A stretch of 64,000 bases of DNA. Origin: Paludibacter sp. (GTDB taxonomy: Bacteria > Bacteroidota > Bacteroidia > Bacteroidales > Paludibacteraceae). Position numbers and translations under genes: made by a program. Location of the stretch: the NCBI GenBank assembly GCA_024710005.1, contig JANJVQ010000014.1, positions 53,927-117,926 of the forward strand. Direction: 5' to 3'. The notes under the pieces were generated by a model. It saw nothing but the letters and a program-made list of their open reading frames with translations, ran no database searches and had not been told where the DNA came from. Each line of letters opens with the position of its first letter. Position 1 is the first letter of the stretch. This document shows, in pieces, positions 55,080 to 63,815 of the stretch.

Positions 55080-56234
55080 ATGATAGAAACAATCTTGTCC
55101 GGATGGAAATCTGAAATTGTGGATTCTCTTTCCCAAAGTAAGTCATTCTGTCTGGCTGTTTTCTCAACAACAGGGGAGTTGATTTTTGCCAATGCAACAT
55201 TTCAGATGCTGCTCAAAGGTGACGCCTGTAAGTCATTGCTAAATCCGGATTTTGATAAAATTGTCAGTTTGCCGCACGATGCTGTTTTGATATTCAATGG
55301 CTTCCTGACCATTGGAACAATAGATGATGTAAATACTTCCATCTTTGCCCATATTTACCGAAAAAACGATCAGTTGCTGATAATTGGAGGCATGGATATG
55401 TTGAACCTGACCGAGCAAAACAGGATTTTACATGAGATGAATGCCGAAATCACTCATTTACAACGGCAATTGTTGCAGAAAACATTGTTGCAGGAGCAAA
55501 CCCTGTCGAAATTAAATGCTGCTAATGAAGAGCTGCTGAAAGCCAATCAGGATAAAGATAAGTTTTTGAAAATCCTGGCGCATGATTTGAAAAATCCCAT
55601 GTTTGCCATTTCCGGCTTTTCGGATTTGCTGATTAAGAATTTCAGAAAATACGATGAAAGCACCATAGAAAAACAGCTTGGCATCATCAATACGACGACT
55701 AAAAAGACCTATGACCTGCTGGAAGAATTGCTGTTGTGGACCCGCTCGCAATCAGGCAAAATACCATTCGAGCCCCGGACTGTTCAGCTTAAAAAGGTCT
55801 GCGATGATGTGCTGTCGTTGCTGAACGAAAGTGCCGCCACGAAACAAATTGAAATCATCTCCGAAATAGATGCAGGTTTAGAGCTGCACGCTGATGTGGA
55901 TATGCTACGTACTATCCTGCGTAATTTAATTTCAAACGCGATAAAGTTTACGCATGAAAATGGACAAATTATCCTGCGTGCTGAACAGCAAGATACCGAC
56001 ATGATTATTACTGTTTCCGACAATGGCATTGGCATGAGTCAGGAGGTGGTATCCAAATTATGGCAAATTGCTGAACTCTATACTTCCCCCGGAACCAAAG
56101 GTGAAAAAGGTACGGGGTTGGGACTCATGCTGTGTAAAGAATTCGTGGAAAAACACCACGGACGAATTTGGGTGGAAAGTGAAGTGGGGAAGGGGAGTGA
56201 TTTTAAGATTGCGTTGCCGGTGAGGGAGGTGTGA
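55080..56234 (+). CDS. Sensor histidine kinase (PAS-like, HisKA, HATPase_c), no membrane segment
   Basis: 384 residues. An N-terminal PAS-like domain (about 18-110, VFSTTGELIFANATFQML), a coiled coil (about 112-160), the H-box FLKILAHDLKNPM with the phosphorylated H168, and HATPase with NLISNAIKFTHENG (N box), VSDNGIGM (G1) and GEKGTGLGLML (G2). It is soluble and so likely reads a cytoplasmic signal. There is no receiver domain and no response regulator gene beside it, so its target is unknown. The operon context points to the cobalamin protein as its input. Confidence 0.93.
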   Translation: MIETILSGWKSEIVDSLSQSKSFCLAVFSTTGELIFANATFQMLLKGDACKSLLNPDFDKIVSLPHDAVLIFNGFLTIGTIDDVNTSIFAHIYRKNDQLLIIGGMDMLNLTEQNRILHEMNAEITHLQRQLLQKTLLQEQTLSKLNAANEELLKANQDKDKFLKILAHDLKNPMFAISGFSDLLIKNFRKYDESTIEKQLGIINTTTKKTYDLLEELLLWTRSQSGKIPFEPRTVQLKKVCDDVLSLLNESAATKQIEIISEIDAGLELHADVDMLRTILRNLISNAIKFTHENGQIILRAEQQDTDMIITVSDNGIGMSQEVVSKLWQIAELYTSPGTKGEKGTGLGLMLCKEFVEKHHGRIWVESEVGKGSDFKIALPVREV

Positions 56235-56246
56235 TGCCGGTAATTA

Positions 56247-56278
56247 AAAAGAGCAACTCATTACTGAATTGCTCTTTT
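56247..56278. terminator. Bidirectional terminator between the kinase gene and tRNA-Asp
   Basis: Arms AAAAGAGCAA (56247-56256) and TTGCTCTTTT (56269-56278) are perfectly complementary with a 12-base loop. It begins 12 bp after the kinase stop and ends 1 bp before the tRNA, so it can serve both. Confidence 0.75.
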
Positions 56279-56279
56279 G

Positions 56280-56353
56280 CGGTATGGACGGGACTCGAAC
56301 CCGCGACCCCCTGCGTGACAGGCAGGTATTCTAACCAGCTGAACTACCACACC
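56280..56353 (-). tRNA. tRNA-Asp (anticodon GTC)
   Basis: 74 nt on the minus strand. Acceptor GGTGTGG pairs with CCATACC; the D-arm has AGTTCAGCTGGTTAGAAT; the anticodon stem CCTGC/GCAGG holds CTGTCAC (anticodon GTC); the T-arm is CGGG-TTCGAGT-CCCG. The discriminator is G, as expected for Asp. CCA is not encoded. Confidence 0.95.
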
Positions 56354-56463
56354 GTTTTTATGGGGCATTGTTTTCAAATGCGCTGCAAAGATAGGTGATT
56401 TTTTTGTTTGTACAATGCTTTTCAGAAAATATTTTTCAAATTTTTATACAAAAGAAGCACGAG

Positions 56464-57072
56464 TTATTTTTTTACTTTGATTCCACAACCTACCGCCACT
56501 GTAACCGCTTTTTTTACAGGCTTTTTGTTCAAGAGGGCTTCAACAGCGTCTTCCACATATTTTTCTGATACATCGTTGGCATCTTTGTAATTATTGTCGA
56601 TAGCGCCGATATATTTTACCACCAACTGCTTTTTTTCTTTTTGCAGGATAAAGACATGGGGTGTTTTGGTGGCGCCATACTGCGGAAAAATCTGTTGTCC
56701 GGCATCCACCAAATAGGGGAATGTGAACTTTTTTTCAGCATGTTTCTTTTGCATGGCTTCAAAACTATCGCTCGTTGATACTGCCGGATCATTCGAATTG
56801 ATGGCTATCACGGGATATCCTTTGGCTTTGTATTTTTGATCTAATGCAATCAACCGGCTTTCGTAAGCTTTGGCATAGGGACACTCATTGCAGGTGAAAA
56901 CGACAATGAATCCCCTGGCATCTTTGTAATCGGCAAGTGATACCATGCGTTCATCCACATTTTTCAACCTGAAGTCGGTGGCAGTATCTCCGGGTTTGTA
57001 ACCTTGTGCGTAGAGCGAAAGTGTAAGGAACGACAATAATGTCAGTAAGGTCAATTTTGATTTTGTTTTCAT
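56464..57072 (-). CDS. Exported peroxiredoxin/thioredoxin-fold protein
   Basis: 202 residues with a signal peptide (about 6-22, LYAQ). The thioredoxin fold carries FTCNECPYAKAYE (redox C-x2-C near residue 60) and a third Cys near the C-terminus (AVGCGIK). This is the AhpC/TSA-like 'thioredoxin family protein' type with an unusual Asn-Glu between the cysteines. It probably acts in the periplasm on thiols or peroxides. It is 7 bp downstream of the TlpA-like gene. Confidence 0.85.
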   Translation of the reverse strand: MKTKSKLTLLTLLSFLTLSLYAQGYKPGDTATDFRLKNVDERMVSLADYKDARGFIVVFTCNECPYAKAYESRLIALDQKYKAKGYPVIAINSNDPAVSTSDSFEAMQKKHAEKKFTFPYLVDAGQQIFPQYGATKTPHVFILQKEKKQLVVKYIGAIDNNYKDANDVSEKYVEDAVEALLNKKPVKKAVTVAVGCGIKVKK

Positions 57073-57079
57073 ACATCAG

Positions 57080-57583
57080 TTACTTTAAATATTGATCGAT
57101 AATGGTTGTTAGTTCTGCTTTGTGGAGTTGCTTTTCCACAAATTTCAGTTTCTCGCCGTTTTTGTAGAAGACAGTTGCAGGAATGGAACCCGACCAGCTT
57201 TTGTCCACCTTTGGCATCCAGTAATTCATGCGTTTGGTGTCGTCGAGCAGATATACATCGGCAGTTATTTTATTGTCTTTTAAAAAAGGCAAAACTTCCG
57301 ATTTCAGGTTGTCTTTGTCATCGACAGAAACCAATATCATTTTGAAATCCTTTCCGGAAGAGAATTTGTTGTTAACCTCCATAAAATCAGGAATCTCCCT
57401 CACACAAGGTCCGCACCAGGTTGCCCAGAAATTGACTACATACAACACGTCATCTTGTTTGTCCGTAATTTTTTCCAAAGCTTCGTATTTTATGACCCCC
57501 TTAAAGCTCTCTGCTGGTTTCTCCTGAGCATGTGCTGCAAATAGTAAACCAGATGTCAGTAATGTTATGATTAATCTGTGCAT
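57080..57583 (-). CDS. TlpA/ResA-like exported thioredoxin
   Basis: 167 residues with a signal peptide (HAQ cleavage near 19). The active site is FWATWCGPCVREIPDF, a WCGPC motif typical of periplasmic thiol-disulfide reductants such as TlpA or ResA. It forms an operon with the previous thioredoxin-fold protein, suggesting a paired redox relay outside the cytoplasm. Confidence 0.9.
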   Translation of the reverse strand: MHRLIITLLTSGLLFAAHAQEKPAESFKGVIKYEALEKITDKQDDVLYVVNFWATWCGPCVREIPDFMEVNNKFSSGKDFKMILVSVDDKDNLKSEVLPFLKDNKITADVYLLDDTKRMNYWMPKVDKSWSGSIPATVFYKNGEKLKFVEKQLHKAELTTIIDQYLK

Positions 57584-57752
57584 GTATCTTATTGTTAAAT
57601 TGTTGTTGTAATTCTGTATTGATTACAATTATACATCCAACTTAAAACAGGCTTGATTTGTTCAGGATTAAACAATTTTTATAATTTAGGCGAATCAGGA
57701 CTTGAAAATTGGTTTCTTCTGCTGCCGTAGGCAGTGAACTCATTCACAAAAA

Positions 57753-57784
57753 CAACTTATGTGGACTTATATGCCTTATATGGT
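57753..57784. repeat. CTTATATG-family element
   Basis: AACTTATGTGG followed by ACTTATATGCCTTATATGGTT-type sequence (57764-57784). It lies in the 318-bp gap between the TlpA-like gene and pgk. The rest of that gap (57584-57752) shows no feature I can name apart from AT-rich DNA. Confidence 0.75.
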
Positions 57785-57835
57785 TATATATTATTTCTTT
57801 ATCGTTTTAATTGTTATCATGTTTACTGTTGTCCG

Positions 57836-57877
57836 TAAAAAAAAAGCAGACTTTCTCCTTCGCGGAAAAAGTCTGCT
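57836..57877 (-). terminator. Rho-independent terminator of pgk
   Basis: Arms AGCAGACTTT (57845-57854) and AAAGTCTGCT (57868-57877), extended inside by TCC/GGA. On the minus strand it is followed by an unbroken T-tract (57836-57844). It begins 24 bp after the pgk stop. Confidence 0.88.
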
Positions 57878-57901
57878 ACAATATTATAAAGGTATCAGGA
57901 A

Positions 57902-59161
57902 TTAGTATCCCCTGATGGCTTCGATGCCCGGTAATACCCGTCCTTCGATGGCTTCTAATAAAGCGCCACCACCGGTTGAAACATAAGATACACCGTCGTA
58001 TAACCCGAATTTGTTTACACAGGCAACTGAGTCGCCACCACCTACTAATGAGAAGGCGCCGTTTTTGGTTGCTTCCACAATGGCATTACCCACGGCACGG
58101 GAACCCGATGTGAAGTTATCGAATTCGAATACACCGGTCGGACCGTTCCACAGGATGGTTTTGGATGCTTTGATTACATCGGCGAAGATTTTCTCCGTTT
58201 CAGGACCGATATCCAGACCTTCCCATCCTTCAGGAATTTCACCTACTTTCACGAAGTCGGTATTTGCATCATTGCTGAAGCTGTCGGCAATTTTGGCGTC
58301 AACGGCTAATACCATCTTCACGTTGTTTTTCTTTGCTTTTTCGAGCAATTCGAGTGCTAAATCGAGTTTGTCGTCTTCGCAAATCGAGTTACCCACTTTT
58401 CCGCCGAGGGCTTTGGTAAAGGTGTAAGTCATACCACCCGCGATAATCAGGTTGTCAACCTTGGTCAGCAGGTTTTCGATGATTTCAATTTTGGATGAAA
58501 CTTTAGAACCTCCCATGATGGCAGTGAACGGACGAGCCGTATCTTTCATGATTTTCTCAACAGCATTCACTTCCTTTTCCATCAGATAACCAAACATTTT
58601 GTTGTTTTCGTCGAAATGTTTAGCGATGAGTGCAGTCGAAGCGTGGGCGCGGTGAGCCGTTCCAAAAGCATCGTTTACATAGCAATCGGCATAAGATGCC
58701 AGGGTAGCTGTGAATTTCTTCTGACTTTCCTTTACTACTTTCTTAGCTTCTGCTTTTTCTTCGTCGGTAGCAAATTCGCCACGTGGTTTACCTTCTTCTT
58801 CAGCATAGAAACGCAGGTTCTCGAGCAGCAAAGCTTCTCCGCCTTTCAGGCCGGCAGCCAGTGCAGCTGCTTCTTCACCCATGCAGTCGGGTGCAAATTT
58901 CAAATCCACACCTAATAGTTTGGATACGTGCGGTACGATTACTTTCAGTGAGTATTTGGTATCCGGATTTTTCTTCGGGCGACCCATATGCGATGCAATA
59001 ATCAGCGCGCCGCCATCAGCTAAAATCTTCTTCAGGGTAGGCAAAGCTGCCCTGATACGGTTGTCGTCGGTAATCTGGAAGTTCTCGTCGACAGGAACGT
59101 TGAAGTCCACACGGACGAAGGCCTTTTTGCCTGCGAAATTAAATTTGTCGATAGTTTGCAT
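57902..59161 (-). CDS. pgk: Phosphoglycerate kinase
   Basis: 419 residues: [23 protein letters not shown] at the start, [39 protein letters not shown] in the centre and [12 protein letters not shown] with [11 protein letters not shown] and [11 protein letters not shown] in the C-domain. It transfers phosphate from 1,3-bisphosphoglycerate to ADP in glycolysis. Monocistronic by its terminator and repeat-filled upstream gap. Confidence 0.97.
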   Translation of the reverse strand: MQTIDKFNFAGKKAFVRVDFNVPVDENFQITDDNRIRAALPTLKKILADGGALIIASHMGRPKKNPDTKYSLKVIVPHVSKLLGVDLKFAPDCMGEEAAALAAGLKGGEALLLENLRFYAEEEGKPRGEFATDEEKAEAKKVVKESQKKFTATLASYADCYVNDAFGTAHRAHASTALIAKHFDENNKMFGYLMEKEVNAVEKIMKDTARPFTAIMGGSKVSSKIEIIENLLTKVDNLIIAGGMTYTFTKALGGKVGNSICEDDKLDLALELLEKAKKNNVKMVLAVDAKIADSFSNDANTDFVKVGEIPEGWEGLDIGPETEKIFADVIKASKTILWNGPTGVFEFDNFTSGSRAVGNAIVEATKNGAFSLVGGGDSVACVNKFGLYDGVSYVSTGGGALLEAIEGRVLPGIEAIRGY

Positions 59162-59177
59162 AATTTTTATTTATTTT

Positions 59178-59241
59178 GTCGCCAGTCGCCGGACACCAGT
59201 CGCCAGACCGGAGACCGGTGTCTGGAGTCTGGAGTCTGGTG
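59178..59241. repeat. Palindromic GTCGCCA/GTCTGGA heptad array
   Basis: Nine heptads: GTCGCCA, GTCGCCG, GACACCA, GTCGCCA, GACCGGA, GACCGGT, GTCTGGA, GTCTGGA, GTCTGGT. The first half is roughly the reverse complement of the second, centred near 59210, so the array can fold back on itself. It lies between pgk and purE. Confidence 0.85.
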
Positions 59242-59247
59242 ACCATA

Positions 59248-59754
59248 TTAATTAGTTTTAAATTCGTATTTCACTTTTTTCAATTCCTGATTGGCCTCCA
59301 CAATTTTCTTTTTAAGGTTTTCTTTGTAGGCAATCAGTTTTTCCTGCAGTACCACATCGCCTGTGGCCATCATTTGCACGGCGAGGATAGCCGCGTTTTG
59401 TGCGCCGTTGATGCCAACTGTTGCTACCGGGATTCCCGGAGGCATCTGCACAATGGCAAGGAGTGCATCCATACCATCCAGACTGGCATTGATGGGTACA
59501 CCGATAACCGGCAGGGTAGTCATTGACGCGATAACTCCCGGTAAGTGTGCAGCCATGCCAGCTGCGGCAATAATCACCTGAATACCGTTTTCACGGGCTT
59601 TGGTTGCAAATGCTTCCACCTCTTTGGGTGTTCTGTGTGCCGACAAAGCATTGATTTCAAACGGAATCCCGAATTCATTTAACAAAGCGGCAGCCTTTTC
59701 CATCACCGGCAGGTCAGATGTGCTACCCATAATAATACTTACTTTTGGGGTCAT
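59248..59754 (-). CDS. purE: N5-carboxyaminoimidazole ribonucleotide mutase
   Basis: 168 residues: [18 protein letters not shown] at the start, [10 protein letters not shown] and [16 protein letters not shown] in the active site, and the closing [20 protein letters not shown]. It moves the carboxyl group in purine biosynthesis; its partner purK is not in the window. Confidence 0.97.
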   Translation of the reverse strand: MTPKVSIIMGSTSDLPVMEKAAALLNEFGIPFEINALSAHRTPKEVEAFATKARENGIQVIIAAAGMAAHLPGVIASMTTLPVIGVPINASLDGMDALLAIVQMPPGIPVATVGINGAQNAAILAVQMMATGDVVLQEKLIAYKENLKKKIVEANQELKKVKYEFKTN

Positions 59755-59806
59755 ATAAAATATGATGTTTAAATGTTTAAAAGTTCAATAGTTACTTCGC
59801 TATTTG

Positions 59807-59956
59807 CAGTCATTGCGAGGAGTTCACAAAGTGAACGACGTGGCAACCCCCTCGAACCTGCAATTAGTTTTTCCGCTTTCCGCTTTCCGCTTTCCGCTTT
59901 CCGCTTTCCGCTTTCCGCTTTCCGCTTTCCGCTTTCAGTTATTCGTTATTCGCTAT
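59807..59956. repeat. CGTCATTGCG element plus a nine-copy perfect heptad array
   Basis: 59807-59850 is a CATTGCGAGGAGTTCACAAA-type element of the dispersed family. 59870-59932 is nine exact consecutive TTTCCGC units (63 bp) with no mismatch. It continues as TTTCAGT, TATTCGT, TATTCGC, TATTCGC. This is the longest and cleanest heptad run in the window. It lies between purE and gcvH. Confidence 0.93.
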
Positions 59957-59968
59957 TCGCTAAAAAAC

Positions 59969-60346
59969 TTACCCAACTAATGCCGCGTACGCTTCGGCAG
60001 AAAGTAAATTGTCGAGTTGAGCAACATCAGCAATGGCCAGTTTAACCATCCAGCCTGCGCCGTAAGGATCGTTATTCACCAATTCCGGTTCATTTTCCAG
60101 CGCGCTGTTTAGTTCCAGTACTTCCCCGGAAACCGGCATAAACAACTCCGATACGGTTTTTACAGCTTCTACAGTTCCGAAAACTTCACCTTCAGCCAGT
60201 GTTTCGCCAATCGTTTCAATTTCAATATAAACGATTTCACCCAGTTCGTTTTGGGCATAATCGGTGATGCCCACATAAGCTACTTCACCTTCCACACGAA
60301 TCCATTCGTGTTCTTTGGTGTACTTTAATTCAGCCGGAATATTCAT
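59969..60346 (-). CDS. gcvH: Glycine cleavage system H protein
   Basis: 125 residues: [20 protein letters not shown] at the start and [20 protein letters not shown] with the lipoylated lysine in the middle. It shuttles the aminomethyl group between the P and T proteins; gcvP and gcvT are not here. Confidence 0.97.
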   Translation of the reverse strand: MNIPAELKYTKEHEWIRVEGEVAYVGITDYAQNELGEIVYIEIETIGETLAEGEVFGTVEAVKTVSELFMPVSGEVLELNSALENEPELVNNDPYGAGWMVKLAIADVAQLDNLLSAEAYAALVG

Positions 60347-60368
60347 GACAGTTGTTTTTATGATGTTA

Positions 60369-61469
60369 TTAAATTGATACTTTACAATACAATGGAAAAT
60401 GATCAGAACCTTGTGCTTTATTATCTAATTTGAAAGATTTAATATCAAAGAATTCATCGTGTAAGATATGATCTATTCTGAATTTGAGTACAGAATCACT
60501 GAATGTCCATCCTAATCCGAAACCATTTTCAACGAAAGCATCCTGCATTTTACCCCTGATGGTTGAGTAGGTGTAGGAAGAAGGAAGGTCGTTGAAATCC
60601 CCGACAACCATAACCGGATAAGGAGATTTGGCTATTTCTGCTGCCACCATATCGGCTTGTTTTGCCCTGATGCGGTAAGCGCCGCCCAATTTTCTGGAGA
60701 AATGCATCGTGGTGCCCTTGATGTTTTCGGTGTCAAAGTTGTCTTTCAGCCTCACAGCCATAATCTTGTCGTTTTCTGTAATCTTGTTGGATTCGAGGTG
60801 ACAGTTAAAAACACGAATGATTCTCCCATTGACTTCAATATCTGAAACAATTGTTGTGTTAAAGTTAGATTGATATTCAACAATTGATTTTGTGATAATC
60901 GGAAATTTAGAGAATGTGGCGTTACCAAAAAATGACCAGCCGGTATTTACTTTAAAATGAATATGATGATAAGGATATTTTTTGAAAATCCGGAGTAAGT
61001 CTTCTTCTGTCAGATGTTCTTTATTGATGCTGGCTGAATACTCCTGTATGCAAAGTATATCCGGATCTTTCTCAAGCATATACTGAATAACCGGATTGGG
61101 TTTTGCTTCCGTATGTTTAACCATCATGGCATTTGCATAGGTATTATAAGTCATCAGTGAAAACGCATATTCCCCGTCATAATTTTCAGTGTTTTTGATG
61201 TTAACAGGGAAGGTGTTCCCTACGATATTCCAACACAACAAAATTACAGACAATGAAATCAGAAAATGCCATTTTTTGAAGGCAATCCAGAAAAATATAA
61301 AAAAGATGTTTAATAGAATAAGAGCCGGTAGCAGGAGTGTTGTGTAGGCCGGTATCAGTAACTTTTCCGGACTAACCCGGGAGGCAATAAACGCCATGAC
61401 CATGAGCGCGGCTACAGCCAGGTTTGCTGTAATAAACAATAATTTTATCAGTCCTTTGCCCAGGTTCAT
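60369..61469 (-). CDS. Endonuclease/exonuclease/phosphatase-family membrane protein
   Basis: 366 residues. Three membrane segments (about 8-28, 36-62 and 68-84) precede an EEP catalytic domain: [23 protein letters not shown] (metal Glu), [21 protein letters not shown], and [10 protein letters not shown] at the end. EEP enzymes cut nucleic acids, phosphoinositides or sphingolipids; the substrate of this membrane-anchored class is unknown. It follows two rhomboids on the same strand and is probably in their operon. Confidence 0.9.
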   Translation of the reverse strand: MNLGKGLIKLLFITANLAVAALMVMAFIASRVSPEKLLIPAYTTLLLPALILLNIFFIFFWIAFKKWHFLISLSVILLCWNIVGNTFPVNIKNTENYDGEYAFSLMTYNTYANAMMVKHTEAKPNPVIQYMLEKDPDILCIQEYSASINKEHLTEEDLLRIFKKYPYHHIHFKVNTGWSFFGNATFSKFPIITKSIVEYQSNFNTTIVSDIEVNGRIIRVFNCHLESNKITENDKIMAVRLKDNFDTENIKGTTMHFSRKLGGAYRIRAKQADMVAAEIAKSPYPVMVVGDFNDLPSSYTYSTIRGKMQDAFVENGFGLGWTFSDSVLKFRIDHILHDEFFDIKSFKLDNKAQGSDHFPLYCKVSI

Positions 61470-61498
61470 AGATGCTTAACTGTTGAATATGGTGGAAT

Positions 61499-62383
61499 TC
61501 ATCCTTTGCCTTGTTCGAATAATTTTCTCTTTTCTTCAGATGTCAGACTTCCGTAACCGGATGTCTTGATTTTGTCCAGAATGCGATCGATTTCTTCCAT
61601 GTTTTTAGCTTTGGTCATGTTGTACTCGGCATCCGACATCTTTTTGCCGGAGGCTGCTGTGTGTTTCACCTTTAACTTGCGGGGTTTAAAGAGATTAGAC
61701 AGCCTGTCCATGAGCTTATTGAAAGATTTTGTATGATCTTTTCCGCGTCGCAAAGATACAATAAAAAAATAACCGTACAAAGCGCCACCCAAATGTGCTA
61801 ACTCGCCACCGGCGTTACTTGAGGTGATGCCAAAAAAGCTAATCAGAACAGCTGCGATAGCAATGTATTTCAGTTTAACCATTCCAATCAGTAGAAAGCG
61901 CATTTCCATATTGGGAGCCTGAAAGGCAGTGGCAACGATAATGGCCATGATAGAACCTGATGCGCCCATCAGTATGCTGATATCTGCCATTTGCGAAAAG
62001 AGCGGAAAGATGTTATAGGCGATGATATAGGTAAGTCCGGCGACCAATCCACCGAAAAAATACAATCCGAATAACTGTTTTTCGGTGAAAAACATCAGGA
62101 ACAATTTCCCAAACCAAAAGAGGGCAAACATGTTAAACAGGATGTGAAAGAAATCCTTGTGCAGAAACATGTAGGTCACTAATGTCCACGGTTTGAACAG
62201 CAGGGCGCCGAAATTGGACGGCAATGCCAGCAAAGGAAAAATGAAATCTCCCTGCAAGGTGAAAAGTCTCATGACAATCAGGAAGATCTGTAGCATCAGG
62301 TACAGGGCTACATTCAAATATATCAGCTTGGTAACGGCATTACCCTGCCGGTAGGTTTGTTTCAGATTTTCTATCAGGTTCAT
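61499..62383 (-). CDS. Rhomboid-family intramembrane serine protease
   Basis: 294 residues. Six membrane segments in about residues 20-210, with DFFHILFNMFALFWFG (His and Asn for the oxyanion), GASGS with the catalytic Ser near residue 142, and LAHLGGALYGY with the catalytic His. A long basic C-terminal tail (about 215-294) ends in KRKLFEQGKG. Tandem with a second rhomboid (17-bp gap). Confidence 0.92.
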   Translation of the reverse strand: MNLIENLKQTYRQGNAVTKLIYLNVALYLMLQIFLIVMRLFTLQGDFIFPLLALPSNFGALLFKPWTLVTYMFLHKDFFHILFNMFALFWFGKLFLMFFTEKQLFGLYFFGGLVAGLTYIIAYNIFPLFSQMADISILMGASGSIMAIIVATAFQAPNMEMRFLLIGMVKLKYIAIAAVLISFFGITSSNAGGELAHLGGALYGYFFIVSLRRGKDHTKSFNKLMDRLSNLFKPRKLKVKHTAASGKKMSDAEYNMTKAKNMEEIDRILDKIKTSGYGSLTSEEKRKLFEQGKG

Positions 62384-62399
62384 AATTGTAATGCTAAAA

Positions 62400-63194
62400 T
62401 TAGAAACGATAAGGTCTTTTTTTCCAGATCAATATCAGGATGATACCAAACAGCATCCCCCCGAGGTGAGCAAAGTGCGCTACGCTGTCGCCCGAGAAAT
62501 TGGCAACCCCCAGGAACAATTCAGCAACCCCGTAAATCAGCACAAAGATACGGGCTTTGATGGGTACCGGGAAGAACAACATCATCAGTTTGACATCGGG
62601 GAATAACCAGCCGAAAGCCAGCAATAGTCCGAAAACAGAGCCTGAAGCGCCAACCGTAACCGGCAGGTTGAGGAACATGCGTTTAAGTTCAATCAGGTCG
62701 GCCGCATTAAAATGGGTCAGGCTGCTTAATCTGAAATACTTTTCCAGCACATGCTGATAGTTTAGTAGATGTTCACCCGAGTTCGCGGCAATTGCTTCGT
62801 TCATGGCTGCTACGACCTGATGGTATTCCACTGTCCAGAAGATTTGTTGCACAACTCCTGCACCAATACCCGTTATCAGGTAATATACCAGAAAACGCTT
62901 AGGTCCCCAGAAGTTTTCGAGCACACCGCCAAACATATACAGGGCGAACATATTAAAGAACAAGTGACCAAAACCACCATGCATAAACATATAGGTAATC
63001 AGTTGCACCAGGTTGAATTTATCGGAAGCCCAATAATGCATACCGAGTACGTCGGTCAGGTCAAGTGCGATTCCCCAGCGGCGAAAAATGCCCGGGGATA
63101 ATAATGTTGCCAACCAAAGAATCGCGTTGATGGCAATCAGATTCTTTACTACAGGCGGTATAGAGCTTAGAAAGGACGGACGGTAATTGTTCAT
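62400..63194 (-). CDS. Rhomboid-family intramembrane serine protease (second copy)
   Basis: 264 residues with HGGFGHLFFNMFALYMFG, VGASGSVFGLL with the catalytic Ser near 185, and AHFAHLGGMLFG with the catalytic His. An insert between the membrane segments (about 125-165, around HLLNYQHVLEKYFRLSS) distinguishes it from its neighbour. It is the first gene of the rhomboid-rhomboid-EEP group. Confidence 0.93.
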   Translation of the reverse strand: MNNYRPSFLSSIPPVVKNLIAINAILWLATLLSPGIFRRWGIALDLTDVLGMHYWASDKFNLVQLITYMFMHGGFGHLFFNMFALYMFGGVLENFWGPKRFLVYYLITGIGAGVVQQIFWTVEYHQVVAAMNEAIAANSGEHLLNYQHVLEKYFRLSSLTHFNAADLIELKRMFLNLPVTVGASGSVFGLLLAFGWLFPDVKLMMLFFPVPIKARIFVLIYGVAELFLGVANFSGDSVAHFAHLGGMLFGIILILIWKKRPYRF

Positions 63195-63224
63195 TTTGTG
63201 CGCTTAAATGGATAAAATTCAGTA

Positions 63225-63232
63225 CAAAAATA
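63225..63232 (-). promoter_or_regulatory. -7 element of the rhomboid operon
   Basis: TATTTTTG on the minus strand, 31 bp before the ATG of the first rhomboid gene. The -33 element is not at the standard distance. Confidence 0.4.
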
Positions 63233-63313
63233 ATCAAAATATCACCAAAAATATGTTTTCTAACATCTTTTTTGAATTAATGAAAAAAAATGCATTAATT
63301 TTTGCAGAAAATG

Positions 63314-63344
63314 TTTGTTTTTACGAATCAATCTATTACATTTG
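63314..63344 (+). promoter_or_regulatory. Complete promoter of the HU gene
   Basis: TTTG (63314-63317), 19-bp spacer, TACATTTG (63337-63344): exact match to both elements, 53 bp before the ATG. Confidence 0.8.
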
Positions 63345-63397
63345 CTGTCTGATAAACAATTTACTTGTGTCTAATCTATTAAAAATTAATCCAAATT

Positions 63398-63670
63398 ATG
63401 AACAAAGCAGAATTAATCAATGCTATTGCTGCTGAAGCAGGTTTAAGCAAAGTTGACGCTAAAAAAGCACTTGATGCTACAGTTAAAGCCGTATCTAACG
63501 CATTAGTTGCAGGTGATAAGGTAAGTTTAATTGGTTTCGGAACATTCTCTGTTGCTGCACGTAGTGCTCGTCAGGGTATCAATCCTAAAACTAAAAAACC
63601 TATTAAAATCGCTGCTAAAAAAGTTGCTAAATTTAAAGCCGGTGCTGAGCTTGCTGCAGCTGTTAACTAA
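63398..63670 (+). CDS. hup: DNA-binding protein HU
   Basis: 90 residues: MNKAELINAIAAEAGLSKVDAKKALDA helix pair, VSLIGFGTFSVAARSARQGINP and the minor-groove arm TKKPIKIAAKKVAKFKAG. A histone-like protein that bends and compacts DNA. It has its own promoter and terminator, so it is monocistronic and probably highly expressed; its codons are markedly uniform (GCT, AAA). Confidence 0.97.
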   Translation: MNKAELINAIAAEAGLSKVDAKKALDATVKAVSNALVAGDKVSLIGFGTFSVAARSARQGINPKTKKPIKIAAKKVAKFKAGAELAAAVN

Positions 63671-63693
63671 TTACGCTTTAGGTTTATCTTACT

Positions 63694-63724
63694 AAAGGAA
63701 TATGAGGTTTCATATTCCTTTTTT
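63694..63724 (+). terminator. Rho-independent terminator of the HU gene
   Basis: Arms AAAGGAATATGA (63694-63705) and TCATATTCCTTT (63710-63721) with a 4-base loop, followed by more T residues. Confidence 0.9.
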
Positions 63725-63815
63725 GCGTTTAAATTCTGTAAGTATTCCTTTTTTAAAGCTAAGTTGATTTTATATTTTGCTATGCTCAAAATGAAAGTGA
63801 AAACCAGATAGAGAT

